A stretch of 45,959 nucleotides of DNA from JANRKN01 sp033763435 (GTDB taxonomy: Bacteria; Planctomycetota; Phycisphaerae; Phycisphaerales; UBA1924): positions 1-45,959 of the forward strand of contig JANRKN010000014.1 of NCBI GenBank assembly GCA_033763435.1. The letters run 5' to 3'. Position numbers and translations under genes: made by a program. This document shows, one piece after another, positions 8,809 through 17,634 of this stretch. The notes beneath the pieces are model-generated. The model was not told the DNA's origin and searched no databases. It was given only the letters and a program-made list of their open reading frames with translations. Each line of letters opens with the position of its first letter. Position 1 is the stretch's first letter.

Positions 8809-9360
8809 ATGGCCCTGTTCGGCACCCTCCTCCGAGGCCTGACGTCCGGTTACTCGATTCATCGTTTCCGCCCGGCGCTGCGACATCACCTGCGTCCGGG
8901 CGAGCGCGTCATCGGGTGGGCCGTGGCCGAGGAGTCGCTACCGGTGAGCGTCATCTCGGGCGTGTTACTCGCCATTCCGCTGGGGACAGAGTTGGGCGAG
9001 GCGACCGGGCTCGTGCCGCGTGCGTTGTCGGGAGTTCTGGTGCTGACGGACCAGCGGCTAGCGCTCGTCGATCCCGCGGCGTTGTGGAGTCGTCCCTCGG
9101 CGGCGCCGCTCTGGGCCTGCGACCTTGCCCGCGTGCGCATCGAGCCCCCGCGTGACCCGCCCGCCCGCTCGCCCGACCGGGCACCAAAGCTCCGAACGCT
9201 CCGCTACCGCCTCCGCACGTCCGACGCCCAGACGGCGGACGCACCGGCCCATCGCGCGTTCCTGCGCCGGCTCGCGACGGGGACCTCGCTGGACCTCACG
9301 CTCGGGCACCGCGACGCCGACGAACGGCTGATCGAGGGGCTCGCCTTGCTCGCCCGCTGA
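8809..9360 (+). CDS. Unknown protein, possible bacterial PH-like domain
   Basis: 183 residues from ATG 8809, with GGAG 7 bases upstream. The N-terminal half has a hydrophobic stretch (about residues 45-65) and then LVLTDQRLALVD, the kind of strand pattern seen in bacterial pleckstrin-homology-like domains (a 'tends to turn on when the ligand binds' role cannot be claimed). The C-terminal half is Arg- and Pro-rich. No confident family assignment. It lies 17 bases after the DUF456 gene in the same orientation, so it is probably co-transcribed. Confidence 0.6.
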   Translation: MALFGTLLRGLTSGYSIHRFRPALRHHLRPGERVIGWAVAEESLPVSVISGVLLAIPLGTELGEATGLVPRALSGVLVLTDQRLALVDPAALWSRPSAAPLWACDLARVRIEPPRDPPARSPDRAPKLRTLRYRLRTSDAQTADAPAHRAFLRRLATGTSLDLTLGHRDADERLIEGLALLAR

Positions 9361-9574
9361 GGGAACCCTTCGCCCCGGCGTTGCGGATCGGGTTCAGCCT
9401 CCCGCGGTGTGGGAACGTGGGGGATGTGTGAGGATCGACAGGTCGGGAATCCACAAAGTCCTGGGCAATCGCCGCACCCTCGCGGGCCGATATTCTGGAG
9501 ACTCAGGGGGTGGGGGACGTCGGGTGGAACCCGGCGTGGATCGAAGTTGTGCCGTCCCAGGGAGGGATCCATCC

Positions 9575-11257
9575 GTGCCCGAGTCCGTGGAAAGCCGTTC
9601 CGGTGGTTCCGTGGTAGCTGGTGGTTCGGGGAATGGAGGCTCCGCCGCACGATCAGGACCGGCCCGCGAGATGCGCGAGCCCGGCACGTCCCGAGAGAAT
9701 GGGCGTGAGACGGCCCGCGAGGCCGCGCGCTCGCCGATGAACACTCCCGCCGGCACGCCCGCGCGCCCGACCGCGACCCAGGAGCCCTTGGCCCGCATGG
9801 CCTCACTCGACCTGGAAACCGGCGTCAAGCAGTTCGTCGTCGACACGAACGTGCTGCTGCACAACCCCAACGCGCTCTTTGTCTTCAAGGAGCACAACGT
9901 CATCATCCCGCTGACCGTCATCGAGGAACTCGACTCGATGAAGCGCAAGGACGATGACCTCGGGCGCAACGCCCGCGAGTGCATCCGCCACCTCGACCGG
10001 CTCCGCACCCGCGGCTCGCTGACCGACGGCGTGCGCTGGGGCGATCACTCGCCGACCGTCGGCGCCGCCGGGGGCGTGGGCACGATGGGCCAGACCGGCA
10101 CCATCCGCATCGACGTCACCGATCATCCGCGCCCGCCCGCGCTCAAGGAAGACACGCCCGACCACCGCATCATCGCCGTCGCGTGGGCGCTGCACAAGAA
10201 GGGCGAGCCGGCGGTGTTTGTCTCCAAGGATCTGGGCGCCCGCATCAAGAGCGACGCGCTGGGCATCCGCACCGAGGACTTTGAGAATCAGAAGGTCGAC
10301 GCCGACCGGCTCTACACGGGTCAGATCACCCGAAATGTGCCGGGCGACGTGATCGACTTGCTGTACAAGGACCGCATGCTCGAGGCCTCCGCGCTCGAGC
10401 CCTATCTCACCGAAGCCACGCCCGACGGCGGCACCATCCAGCGCACCATCGAGCCCAATCAGTTCGTCGTCCTCAAGGACGCCGAGGACGACAACCACAC
10501 GGGCCTCGCGCGGCGCCTGGCAGACACCGAGCACCTGATCCCCGTCACCGGGCCCCGCAAGCCCGTCTTCGGCATCATGGCCCGCAACGTCCAGCAGACC
10601 ATGGCGCTGGACATGCTGATGGACGACGAGATCCGCCTGTGCACGATCCTCGGCAACGCCGGCACGGGCAAGACGCTGCTTGCGATCGCCGCGGGCATGG
10701 CCAAGGTCTTCAACGAGGAGCGCTACGACAAGCTGCTCGTCGCGCGCCCGATCATGCCCCTGGGGCGCGACATCGGCTATCTCCCGGGCGACAAGGACGA
10801 GAAGCTCACCGCCTGGATGCAGCCGATCTTCGACAACCTGGGCTACCTGCTCTCGACCAAGGGCGCCCAGATGGGCACCGAGCCCAAGCAGTCGGGCCAT
10901 GCCGAGAGCCACTCGACCGAGCAGCGCATCCAGAAGCTGATGGGCGACGGGCGGCTGGTGCTCGAACCGCTCACGTACATCCGCGGGCGCAGCATCCCGC
11001 GCCAGTTCATGATCGTCGACGAGGCCCAGAACCTCACGCCCCACGAGGTCAAGACCATCGTCTCTCGCGTGGGCGACGGCACCAAGCTCGTCCTCACGGG
11101 CGATATCCAGCAGATCGACAACCCCTATCTCGATCAGGCCTCCAACGGCCTCTCGTACGCCGTCGAAAAGATGCGCGGCGTGCGGATCTTCGGGCACGTT
11201 GTCCTCAATAAGAGCGAACGCTCCGAACTGGCCAGCCTCGCGGCGCACCGGCTCTGA
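9575..11257 (+). CDS. phoH: PIN-domain/PhoH-family ATPase fusion
   Basis: 560-residue protein joining an N-terminal PIN ribonuclease-like domain to a PhoH ATPase domain. The PIN domain opens with FVVDTNVLLHNP (about residue 87) and includes the acidic pair in VIEELDSMK. The PhoH domain has Walker A GNAGTGKT (about 360-367) and Walker B MIVDEAQN (about 479). PIN-PhoH proteins (PhoH2/YlaK type) are ATP-dependent RNA unwinding and cleaving enzymes in other bacteria. I chose GTG 9575 because GGAGG lies 9 bases upstream; ATGs at 9671, 9737 and 9798 are alternatives, since the first 80 residues are disordered. A terminator follows. Family assignment is firm, cellular role inferred. Confidence 0.9.
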   Translation: MPESVESRSGGSVVAGGSGNGGSAARSGPAREMREPGTSRENGRETAREAARSPMNTPAGTPARPTATQEPLARMASLDLETGVKQFVVDTNVLLHNPNALFVFKEHNVIIPLTVIEELDSMKRKDDDLGRNARECIRHLDRLRTRGSLTDGVRWGDHSPTVGAAGGVGTMGQTGTIRIDVTDHPRPPALKEDTPDHRIIAVAWALHKKGEPAVFVSKDLGARIKSDALGIRTEDFENQKVDADRLYTGQITRNVPGDVIDLLYKDRMLEASALEPYLTEATPDGGTIQRTIEPNQFVVLKDAEDDNHTGLARRLADTEHLIPVTGPRKPVFGIMARNVQQTMALDMLMDDEIRLCTILGNAGTGKTLLAIAAGMAKVFNEERYDKLLVARPIMPLGRDIGYLPGDKDEKLTAWMQPIFDNLGYLLSTKGAQMGTEPKQSGHAESHSTEQRIQKLMGDGRLVLEPLTYIRGRSIPRQFMIVDEAQNLTPHEVKTIVSRVGDGTKLVLTGDIQQIDNPYLDQASNGLSYAVEKMRGVRIFGHVVLNKSERSELASLAAHRL

Positions 11258-11287
11258 TCGCTCGCCCATCACGTCGAAATACCCACG

Positions 11288-11320
11288 CTCCCGCGCGCCT
11301 TCGCGCGGGAGTTCTCGTTG
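11288..11320 (+). terminator. Intrinsic terminator after phoH
   Basis: A GC-rich hairpin CTCCCGCGCG / CGCGCGGGAG with a CCTT loop is followed by TTCTCGTT. It lies 31 bases beyond the phoH stop and between converging genes. The T-tract is short, so efficiency is uncertain. Confidence 0.6.
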
Positions 11321-11353
11321 GTCGAGAGGGGCGACAGGATCAACCGCCGGGCG

Positions 11354-12070
11354 TTAGTTGCCGGGCGTGGGCTTGGCCCCGGGCATCTGCGCGGGCGACT
11401 GAACGCCGGGCGCCGAAGCGGGAGTAGGAGCGGGAGTAGGGGCGGGGGCTTCAGGCTTCGTGCCCGTGTGCGGGCGCGTGTAGCCGCGACGCTCGGCCTC
11501 GATCTGCGCGTCGATCCGGAACCGCTGCTCCTCGAAGTACTTCAGCCACACCGGTTCCTTCTCGATCATGATTCCGCGCTTGGCCCATTCGCGGATGGTC
11601 TCATCGGCCGCACGCGCCCGGTCGGCGGCCTGAATCCCCAGCCTCAGACCCTTGATCGAGTTGGGGTTGCGGTTCAGCGCGCGCTTGGCGTGCTCGAGCG
11701 CATCGCTCGAATAGCCCGCATCGAGCCACAGCAGCGCGAGGTTCTCATCGGGCGCGGACTCGGTCGGCGCCAGGTCCGCCGCCCGGCGGAACGCCTCGGC
11801 CGCCTGCAGCCGCTGGCCCGTCTTCATGTACGCCAAGCCCAGGTTGTTCCACGTTGCGAACAGGTCGGGGCTGAAGCCCAGCGATTCCTCGCTCAGCGAG
11901 ATCGCCTTGGGATAGTCGCCCTTGTCCAGCGCCTGGCGCGCCTGCACGGCCGAGGCCTGCGCCTTGGCGATGCGCTCGGCCTGGTCTTCCACAGGCTTGG
12001 GGCGCGAGCCGCACCCGCCCAGCGCGAGCACGGGAACGAGGATCAGAGCGAGACGGTGGGCGTTCATCAT
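11354..12070 (-). CDS. TPR lipoprotein at the end of the secretion operon
   Basis: 238 residues. The N-terminus is a lipoprotein signal with lipobox LGGC, so the mature protein should be lipid-anchored, probably at the outer membrane. The middle shows tetratricopeptide-like helical repeats (YPKAISLSEESLGFSP, TWNNLGLAYMKTG and AAEAFRRAADLAP), and the last 35 residues are Pro/Ala/Thr-rich. The start overlaps the preceding gspM-like stop as ATGA. By position and architecture it may be a pilotin or assembly factor of the secretion/pilus machine, comparable in role to PilF/PilW. This is inferred from context and not from a diagnostic motif. Confidence 0.75.
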   Translation of the reverse strand: MMNAHRLALILVPVLALGGCGSRPKPVEDQAERIAKAQASAVQARQALDKGDYPKAISLSEESLGFSPDLFATWNNLGLAYMKTGQRLQAAEAFRRAADLAPTESAPDENLALLWLDAGYSSDALEHAKRALNRNPNSIKGLRLGIQAADRARAADETIREWAKRGIMIEKEPVWLKYFEEQRFRIDAQIEAERRGYTRPHTGTKPEAPAPTPAPTPASAPGVQSPAQMPGAKPTPGN

Positions 12071-12651
12071 GGGTTCAGCCGCTCCCAGCGGGCAAAGGCG
12101 AGGTTGATCTTCCACTGTTCGCGCTCGGGCTCGAGCGTGAGGCTGTAGACCTCGAGCCCCGGCACGCGTTCGACGGCCAGGGACACGAAGCGGAAGAACG
12201 CCGCGAGATCGGGCTCGCGGATGTCGCGATACGTCAGGATCGTGCGCTTGATGCCCTGCCCCTGCACCGGGCGCGAGCTCTGGCTCGGTAGACCGAGCTG
12301 CACCTTCAGACCCGCCTCGGCGCCCAGCGCCTGAAGCGTCGAGTAAATCGTCGTGATCGGCTCGTTGAGCTTCTGCCAGGCGGGGTCGGTCGCGGCCTCG
12401 CGCACCGCCGCCATGCGCGCCGCGAGCTCTTCCACGCTCTTGGCGCGCGACGCCGCGGCCTCGAGCTGCGACGCCGCATCCACCCGGTCGCGCACCGCCC
12501 ACAGACACAGCACCGACGCCAGCGCCAGCAGCACCAGCGACAGCACGATCAGATACGAAGGCCGATTCGCACGCTCGCGCGTCGCCGCGGCCATCGACAG
12601 GTCCGCCAGCCGCTCCTGCGCGGCCGAGCTCATCCCGGGCATCGCGCTCAT
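12067..12651 (-). CDS. GspM/PilO-like inner-membrane assembly protein
   Basis: 194 residues with a short cytoplasmic start, one transmembrane helix (about 33-52), a coiled-coil stretch and a small C-terminal ferredoxin-like domain. This is the architecture of GspM and PilO, which bridge GspL/PilN to the pseudopilus. Sequence identity to the family is weak by eye; the call rests on topology and its place between the GspL-like gene and the TPR lipoprotein, with 4-base overlaps at both ends. Confidence 0.65.
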   Translation of the reverse strand: MSAMPGMSSAAQERLADLSMAAATRERANRPSYLIVLSLVLLALASVLCLWAVRDRVDAASQLEAAASRAKSVEELAARMAAVREAATDPAWQKLNEPITTIYSTLQALGAEAGLKVQLGLPSQSSRPVQGQGIKRTILTYRDIREPDLAAFFRFVSLAVERVPGLEVYSLTLEPEREQWKINLAFARWERLNP

Positions 12652-14642
12652 CGGGCCGACTCCTTCTTCACCGAGGGCTTGGTCTCTGCCGGCTCGCCCG
12701 ACTCTTCGGACTTCTCAACAGGGGTCGGCGCGGGAGTTGGCGCCGGGGTGGGCGCGGGCGTCGCGTCAGGCGCTGGCGCGGGCTCCGCTGGCTTCGCCTC
12801 GGCGGGGGTGGGCTCGGCAGGTTTGGCTTCCGCGGGCTTGGCCTCGGGCGCCTTGGCTTCCGGGGTCTTCGTTTCTGGGGTCTTCGTTTCTGGGGCCTTG
12901 GCTGCGGGTGCCTTGCCGTCAGACGGCTTGCTGTCGCCCGTCTTGGCCGCCGGACCGTTCGCGCCCGGAGCGCCCGCGGCGACGTTCGAGGGCCAGCGAC
13001 CCGCGTACGTGCCCACGGTCGTCCGCACGCCGTCGCGCGTTTCGTCCCGCGGCGTGAACGTCCAGCTCGGAATCACCGATCCGGACAAGTTCGTCAGCGA
13101 GGGTACCAGCTCTTCGAGCGCCGCCAGCTCGCCCGTGATCGTCAGCCGCACGCCTTCGAGCGAACCGATCGTCAGGTTCCGCAGCGTGTACCGGCTGTCC
13201 CCCAGTACGAACGAGAGCGCCTCAAGCTCCTGCAGGATCGGCATCGTCGCCTCGGCGGGCGTCGGTGGGCGCAGCTTCTTCTCGAGCTGTTCAAGCTCGC
13301 GCTGCAGGCCCATCACCGGGCCCGCGGCATCCAGCAGCGCGGGCTTGTACGCCGCTTCCACCGTCGTGCGGATCTTGGACTCAAGGTCCGTCTTGGCGCG
13401 CCGGGCCTCGTTGGCCGCTGCGCGATACTGCACCGTGAGCACGAGCAGCACGACGGCGAGCACGGTGATCGCGACTGCGGCCCACACGAAGAGCATCTGA
13501 TGCACGCGCCCGGGCCGGTGCGAGAGACTCTTCATGACGCGCCCAGGCGCTTCCGCGCTCGTCAGGGGCGCCGCGGCGGCGGGCACGTCGAAGATGCCCG
13601 AGAGCCGCCCGAGCGTCGCGCCCAGCGGGTCCGGGAGCTGCACGAGATCGACCACCGCGCCGTTCCACGCCGCGGCCAGGCCCGAGCCGAACGCGGGCAC
13701 CGCCGTGCTCGCGTCGTTCGCGGGCGCGACGATCACGATCCGCTCGGGCGCGGTCGAGAGCTGGAGCGACCAGGAGATCCAGTCGGCCGTGACGCGCGCG
13801 ACGCTGCTTGCGTCGGGCGCGGGGCCTTCGGGGGTCGTGGGCACCCGCGCCGAGCCCGCCGCGAGAAGCATCCCGCCGCGCGACCACGCCCAGAGCAATC
13901 GGCCCTGAGGCTCGATCAGCACGATCGCGCACGGGAGCGTGCGCGGTTCGCTGACGACGACGTCGTCGTTCGCGCCCTCGAGGATCGGCGTCGCCTCGCG
14001 CCCAGGCGCGGCGGGGCCCGCGGGGTCCCACGCCGAGGCCATCGCGTGCCAGATCGACTGGGTGGTGGTCACCGAGAGCCCGCGCTGATCGAGCGCATCG
14101 AGCAGCAGGCGCGCGGGCAGGTCGAGCGCGCCGATGACGGCCAGGCGCTGACCGGCGGGCGCGGGGTCCTCGAGTTCGGGCTGGCCCTTGGCGGGCTTTC
14201 TGGGCTTGGCGGGCGCCGGGGCGGGCGGCTGGCCCAGCGCTTCGAACGAGGCCGCGGAACCATCGCCCGCAAAGAACGAGAGCGCCGCGGAGGGTTTGGA
14301 TTCACCGCCCGAGGCCGAGGCCCCGCCCGCGAGGGCGAGCGCGGAGAGCACGTCGCTCTCGGCGCTGGGCGCGGTGAGCCAGGTGCAGGCCGCGCCGTCG
14401 GCATCGAGGCAGAGCAGCGAGGGCGAGCCGATGCCGAGCGTCGAGAGGCGTGACTGGATCCACGCGGCGGCCGCGTCGTAATCCGTCGCGAGCCAGCCCG
14501 GGGCGGTCTCGGCGTTGTCGGGCGCGCCCTCCGCGGGGGCGGGCGGCACCCAGGAGGCGTCTGTGCGAGGACCCACGAGACGGACCGAGCTCAGCCGCGC
14601 ACCGCGGTCGGAGCGCGACAGATACACCACGCATCCGCTCAC
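12648..14642 (-). CDS. GspL-like (PilM+PilN-type) protein with long Pro/Ala/Lys repeat tail
   Basis: 664 residues. The first 350 look like a cytoplasmic actin-fold domain of the PilM/GspL kind. A single transmembrane helix (about residues 380-405), a coiled coil and a PilN/GspL-like periplasmic ferredoxin domain follow. The last 100 residues (positions 12663-12960) are a low-complexity tail of repeating A-P-E-T-K and P-A-E-A-K units passing into P-A-P-T repeats. Such a tail could reach through the periplasm or bind peptidoglycan. GspL recruits the secretion ATPase to the inner membrane, but no GspE gene lies in this window. The assignment rests mainly on topology and gene order. Confidence 0.65.
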   Translation of the reverse strand: MSGCVVYLSRSDRGARLSSVRLVGPRTDASWVPPAPAEGAPDNAETAPGWLATDYDAAAAWIQSRLSTLGIGSPSLLCLDADGAACTWLTAPSAESDVLSALALAGGASASGGESKPSAALSFFAGDGSAASFEALGQPPAPAPAKPRKPAKGQPELEDPAPAGQRLAVIGALDLPARLLLDALDQRGLSVTTTQSIWHAMASAWDPAGPAAPGREATPILEGANDDVVVSEPRTLPCAIVLIEPQGRLLWAWSRGGMLLAAGSARVPTTPEGPAPDASSVARVTADWISWSLQLSTAPERIVIVAPANDASTAVPAFGSGLAAAWNGAVVDLVQLPDPLGATLGRLSGIFDVPAAAAPLTSAEAPGRVMKSLSHRPGRVHQMLFVWAAVAITVLAVVLLVLTVQYRAAANEARRAKTDLESKIRTTVEAAYKPALLDAAGPVMGLQRELEQLEKKLRPPTPAEATMPILQELEALSFVLGDSRYTLRNLTIGSLEGVRLTITGELAALEELVPSLTNLSGSVIPSWTFTPRDETRDGVRTTVGTYAGRWPSNVAAGAPGANGPAAKTGDSKPSDGKAPAAKAPETKTPETKTPEAKAPEAKPAEAKPAEPTPAEAKPAEPAPAPDATPAPTPAPTPAPTPVEKSEESGEPAETKPSVKKESAR

Positions 14643-15415
14643 GGGTTGCTCCCCCCGTTGCCGTTGCTGTTCCGCCGGTTCCGCCGATCGCGGAAATACT
14701 GCGCCCGCTGCTCGGGCGTCATGTTCGCGAAGTTCGCCATGCCCTGCGCGCCCTGAGCGACGCCGGGCGGTGCGTTCTGCACGGCGCCGGGCGTCATCGC
14801 GCCGCCGGCGTTCTGCGCGGGCGCGACGATGGTCACCGCGGGGCCCGAGCGGACGGACTTGCCGATCTTGGCCGGTTCCTTCAGGTCCTCGCCCTCAAAG
14901 CGCGCCTCGTTGGCATTCACTGCCGCGAGCGAGACCGTGAGCTCGCCCTTAGAGGGGTCGCCGTGCAGGGGCTCGCCCACGCCGACGATCTTCTGCTTCC
15001 CGTCGATCGAGAGCAGCGCCATCATCGTGCCGCCTGCGCGGTACGCCCCCAGGAATCGGACGCGCTCGGCGAGCGTGACGGTGGGGGAGGGGGGCTCGGG
15101 CGTCTGCCCCGAGTCGGTCGGCGGCGCGACGGCCGCGGGCTTGGGGTTGTTCGCGATCAGGCTCAGGCGTTCCTGCGTGCCCGCGAAGTCGACCTTCGGC
15201 GCGGCGGGCACCGGCGGCTCGAGCGGCTGCGCAGGCCCCGCGCCCCCGCCCGTGCCCGTGCCCGGCTCGGCGGGCTTGACCGTCGCGGGCGGACCCGCCC
15301 AGACCAGCAGCGCCGAGAGCCCGATCAGCGCGACGACGCCGATCTGCGCGCCGCGAGTCACACCGCGGGCGCGGGTGCGGTCCAGAGAGGCCAGCCTCGT
15401 CAGGGGATTGATCAT
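14639..15415 (-). CDS. GspC/PilP-like periplasmic connector
   Basis: 258 residues with a cytoplasmic start of about 23 residues, one transmembrane helix (about 24-42) and a Pro/Gly-rich linker. A small beta domain follows, containing VRFLGAYRAGGTMMALLSID and then VGEPL, which matches the homology-region pattern of GspC and PilP. These proteins link the inner-membrane platform to the secretin. The tail has a TPEQRAQYF segment followed by Arg/Asn/Gly-rich residues. It overlaps the GspL-like gene by 4 bases. Confidence 0.65.
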   Translation of the reverse strand: MINPLTRLASLDRTRARGVTRGAQIGVVALIGLSALLVWAGPPATVKPAEPGTGTGGGAGPAQPLEPPVPAAPKVDFAGTQERLSLIANNPKPAAVAPPTDSGQTPEPPSPTVTLAERVRFLGAYRAGGTMMALLSIDGKQKIVGVGEPLHGDPSKGELTVSLAAVNANEARFEGEDLKEPAKIGKSVRSGPAVTIVAPAQNAGGAMTPGAVQNAPPGVAQGAQGMANFANMTPEQRAQYFRDRRNRRNSNGNGGSNP

Positions 15416-15484
15416 GGAACAGGTCGGAAAGCAGAGCGGACGGAGGAGAGCGTGTACGCGAGCGTCCTGCCCGCGCGGGTCAGT

Positions 15485-16318
15485 TTAGGGTTGATCGGTC
15501 GTCGAGATCTTTTCCCACGAGATCACCGACAGTCGGCGCTGGAACGGTCCCGAGGCGCCCGTGCGATCGGGCGGGCGGTTTTGCAGCACGCCCCGATACC
15601 GCGCGGTCAGGTTGCCCGGGTCGCCGATCTCGACCTCGACTTTCCAAAGCTGCGGGTTGACGGTCATCAGGCGGTTGAGACGGTTGCGTGAGCGCCCCGC
15701 GGGCACGGTCGCCGCGTTGAGCGCTGCGACGATGTCCGTCGAGCGAAGCCGCTGCTGCTGGCGCGCCTTGAGCAGGCTGTCAATGAACGCGTCGGCGTAG
15801 TTCGGGCCCACCGTCGAGGTCACCAGCGCCCGCAGAACCTCAGGCGGCGCCGTGTGCACGCTCACCTGCGTCGGACCGGCCGAGCGGAAGAATCGCGTGG
15901 GGTCGGGGTCGCCGACGGCCGCGTCGCGCATCGCGATCAGGAGCCGCTGGGCGTCGCGCCCCGAGTTGCCCTGAAGGTAGAGCACGTCGGTCATCACCGA
16001 GCCCTGCGCGTCTTCCATGTACACGCGCACGGGCGGCTGGCCCCGCACGTTCAGGCTGAAGGCCATGCCCTGATCGTCGAGGCGATCGAGCAGCGGGCGG
16101 TTGCCCCCGGAGCGGAGCCAGGTTTCGATGATCTGCAGCAGGCCGCGCGAGGTGTGGAACTCGTCGTAGCCCTGCTGGACGCGCAGCGACGAGCGCGACT
16201 GCATGCCCTGACGGTCGAGCGCGAGCATGAGCATCACGCCGCCGATGAGGATCACGACCAGCACGATCGGCAACGCGAAGGCGTCACGGCGCGTGGGCAG
16301 TTTCCGCGGCGCGATCAT
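15485..16318 (-). CDS. gspK: GspK-like minor pseudopilin
   Basis: 277 residues. The N-terminal hydrophobic helix follows basic residues at the start and begins FALPIVLVVILIGG. It lacks the Glu5 of major pilins, which is characteristic of GspK, the tip pseudopilin. Later segments (TAPPEVLRALV and ADAFIDSLLKARQQ) fit the helix-hairpin-helix-like alpha domain inserted in GspK. It overlaps the GspJ-like gene by 4 bases. GspI, GspJ and GspK are known to form the pseudopilus tip; here all three are present in order. Confidence 0.8.
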   Translation of the reverse strand: MIAPRKLPTRRDAFALPIVLVVILIGGVMLMLALDRQGMQSRSSLRVQQGYDEFHTSRGLLQIIETWLRSGGNRPLLDRLDDQGMAFSLNVRGQPPVRVYMEDAQGSVMTDVLYLQGNSGRDAQRLLIAMRDAAVGDPDPTRFFRSAGPTQVSVHTAPPEVLRALVTSTVGPNYADAFIDSLLKARQQQRLRSTDIVAALNAATVPAGRSRNRLNRLMTVNPQLWKVEVEIGDPGNLTARYRGVLQNRPPDRTGASGPFQRRLSVISWEKISTTDQP

Positions 16319-17634
16319 CGCGGCCCTCCCCGGCCCGGGATGGTCACGCGGCGTGGCGGAGGCGTGAAGCTTCCGCCGCCGCCCTGATTCCCGCCTTGCC
16401 CACCGCCCTGCCCATTACCTTGACCGCCGCCTTGACCGCCGCCCTGACCACCACCCGGTCCCCCGCCCGGGCCGCGGGGTCCGCCACCGTTGGGACCGCC
16501 CGCGTTGGGGCCTCCGGGGACGATCGGGACACCCGAGAGGATCGGCACGCCGCCGACGCTCGTCGCGGCGTTCGAGCGCGGACCCTCGTGGCTCGTGATG
16601 TAATCGATCTCAAACAGCCAGTCGGCATAGTGCCCGCTGCCGGTCGCGATCTCCATCCGCACGTACGCGGGCAGGTCGACCGAGTACGTCCCCTCGAACG
16701 TGCTCACCATCTTGCGATCGTCGAAGACCTGCCACCGGCACACGACCAGATTGCCCGCAAGCCTCACCGCGGGGGGCACGGGCTGCGTCGGGGGCGGGTT
16801 CGCGGCGTTGACCGGGAAGGGCTGGAGCTCCTGAGGCTTCCACCACAGCTCCATCGCGCCCGGGTTCGCGGGGTCGGCGCGAAGCTCGAACGCGCCACGC
16901 ACGATGCGCCCAAGCGCCGAGTCGTCGGTCGTCTCAGTCGTCGCGGCCGAGGCCGCCGCGTTGTCCGACGCCCGGTCCTCACGCCGCTGGTCGGCGTTGG
17001 TTTCCGCGGCGTTGGGATCTTCATTGGCGATCTGCTCGGCCAACTGCTCCTGCTGGAGCTGCTCGACCAGCGCGGGGTCGAGCTGGAAGTTCATCGGATC
17101 TTCGGTGATGTCGGGCGGCAGCACCGCTCGCCCGGCCGTGCCGCCGATCGCGGCGCTGGTCGCCTGCGCCGAGGAGTAGATGATCCGCGGCACAGGGTTG
17201 CGCTGCAGGACCAGCTCCAGGCGCTGGGGCGCGCCGCTGATCTGCGAGAGAATCAGCCGCGGCGGCGGGGGCACCGTGCGCGAATCGGTCACGGTGACGC
17301 CCGAAGCTCCGCCGGTCTGGTTGCCAGTTTGGTTGCCCGTTTGGCCGCCGGTCTGATTTCCCGTCCGGCCCGAGGTGCTGATGCCCGTGACCGAGCGTGA
17401 GTTGGGCGGGGGCCTCTGGTCGCTCATGACCAGCGACATGAACGAGCGCTGCATGATGAGGCGGACGCGCTCGAGTTCCATCGCCTCGTTGAAGCGTGCG
17501 GTGAGGGCCTGTTCGCTTCGGCCCAGCGAGCTGAGCAGGCCCATGACGACCATCACAAGCAGCGCGCCGACGACCGCGGCCAGGCTGAGTTCGAGCAGCG
17601 TGAAGCCGCGTGCGGCGCGTGACCGAGTGTTCAT
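16315..17634 (-). CDS. gspJ: GspJ-like pseudopilin with internal TGNQ repeats and Gly-rich tail
   Basis: 439 residues, about twice the usual GspJ length. A prepilin peptidase site ARG/FTLLELSLA with Glu5 starts the protein, followed by the usual hydrophobic helix. The extra length comes from a T-G-N-Q repeat (around 17300-17370), an acidic/Gln-rich insert and a C-terminal tail of G-Q-G-G and G-P-N units (about 16335-16500). It overlaps gspI- and gspK-like genes by 4 bases each. GspJ assignment is from order and pilin signal; the low-complexity inserts are unusual. Confidence 0.7.
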   Translation of the reverse strand: MNTRSRAARGFTLLELSLAAVVGALLVMVVMGLLSSLGRSEQALTARFNEAMELERVRLIMQRSFMSLVMSDQRPPPNSRSVTGISTSGRTGNQTGGQTGNQTGNQTGGASGVTVTDSRTVPPPPRLILSQISGAPQRLELVLQRNPVPRIIYSSAQATSAAIGGTAGRAVLPPDITEDPMNFQLDPALVEQLQQEQLAEQIANEDPNAAETNADQRREDRASDNAAASAATTETTDDSALGRIVRGAFELRADPANPGAMELWWKPQELQPFPVNAANPPPTQPVPPAVRLAGNLVVCRWQVFDDRKMVSTFEGTYSVDLPAYVRMEIATGSGHYADWLFEIDYITSHEGPRSNAATSVGGVPILSGVPIVPGGPNAGGPNGGGPRGPGGGPGGGQGGGQGGGQGNGQGGGQGGNQGGGGSFTPPPRRVTIPGRGGPR

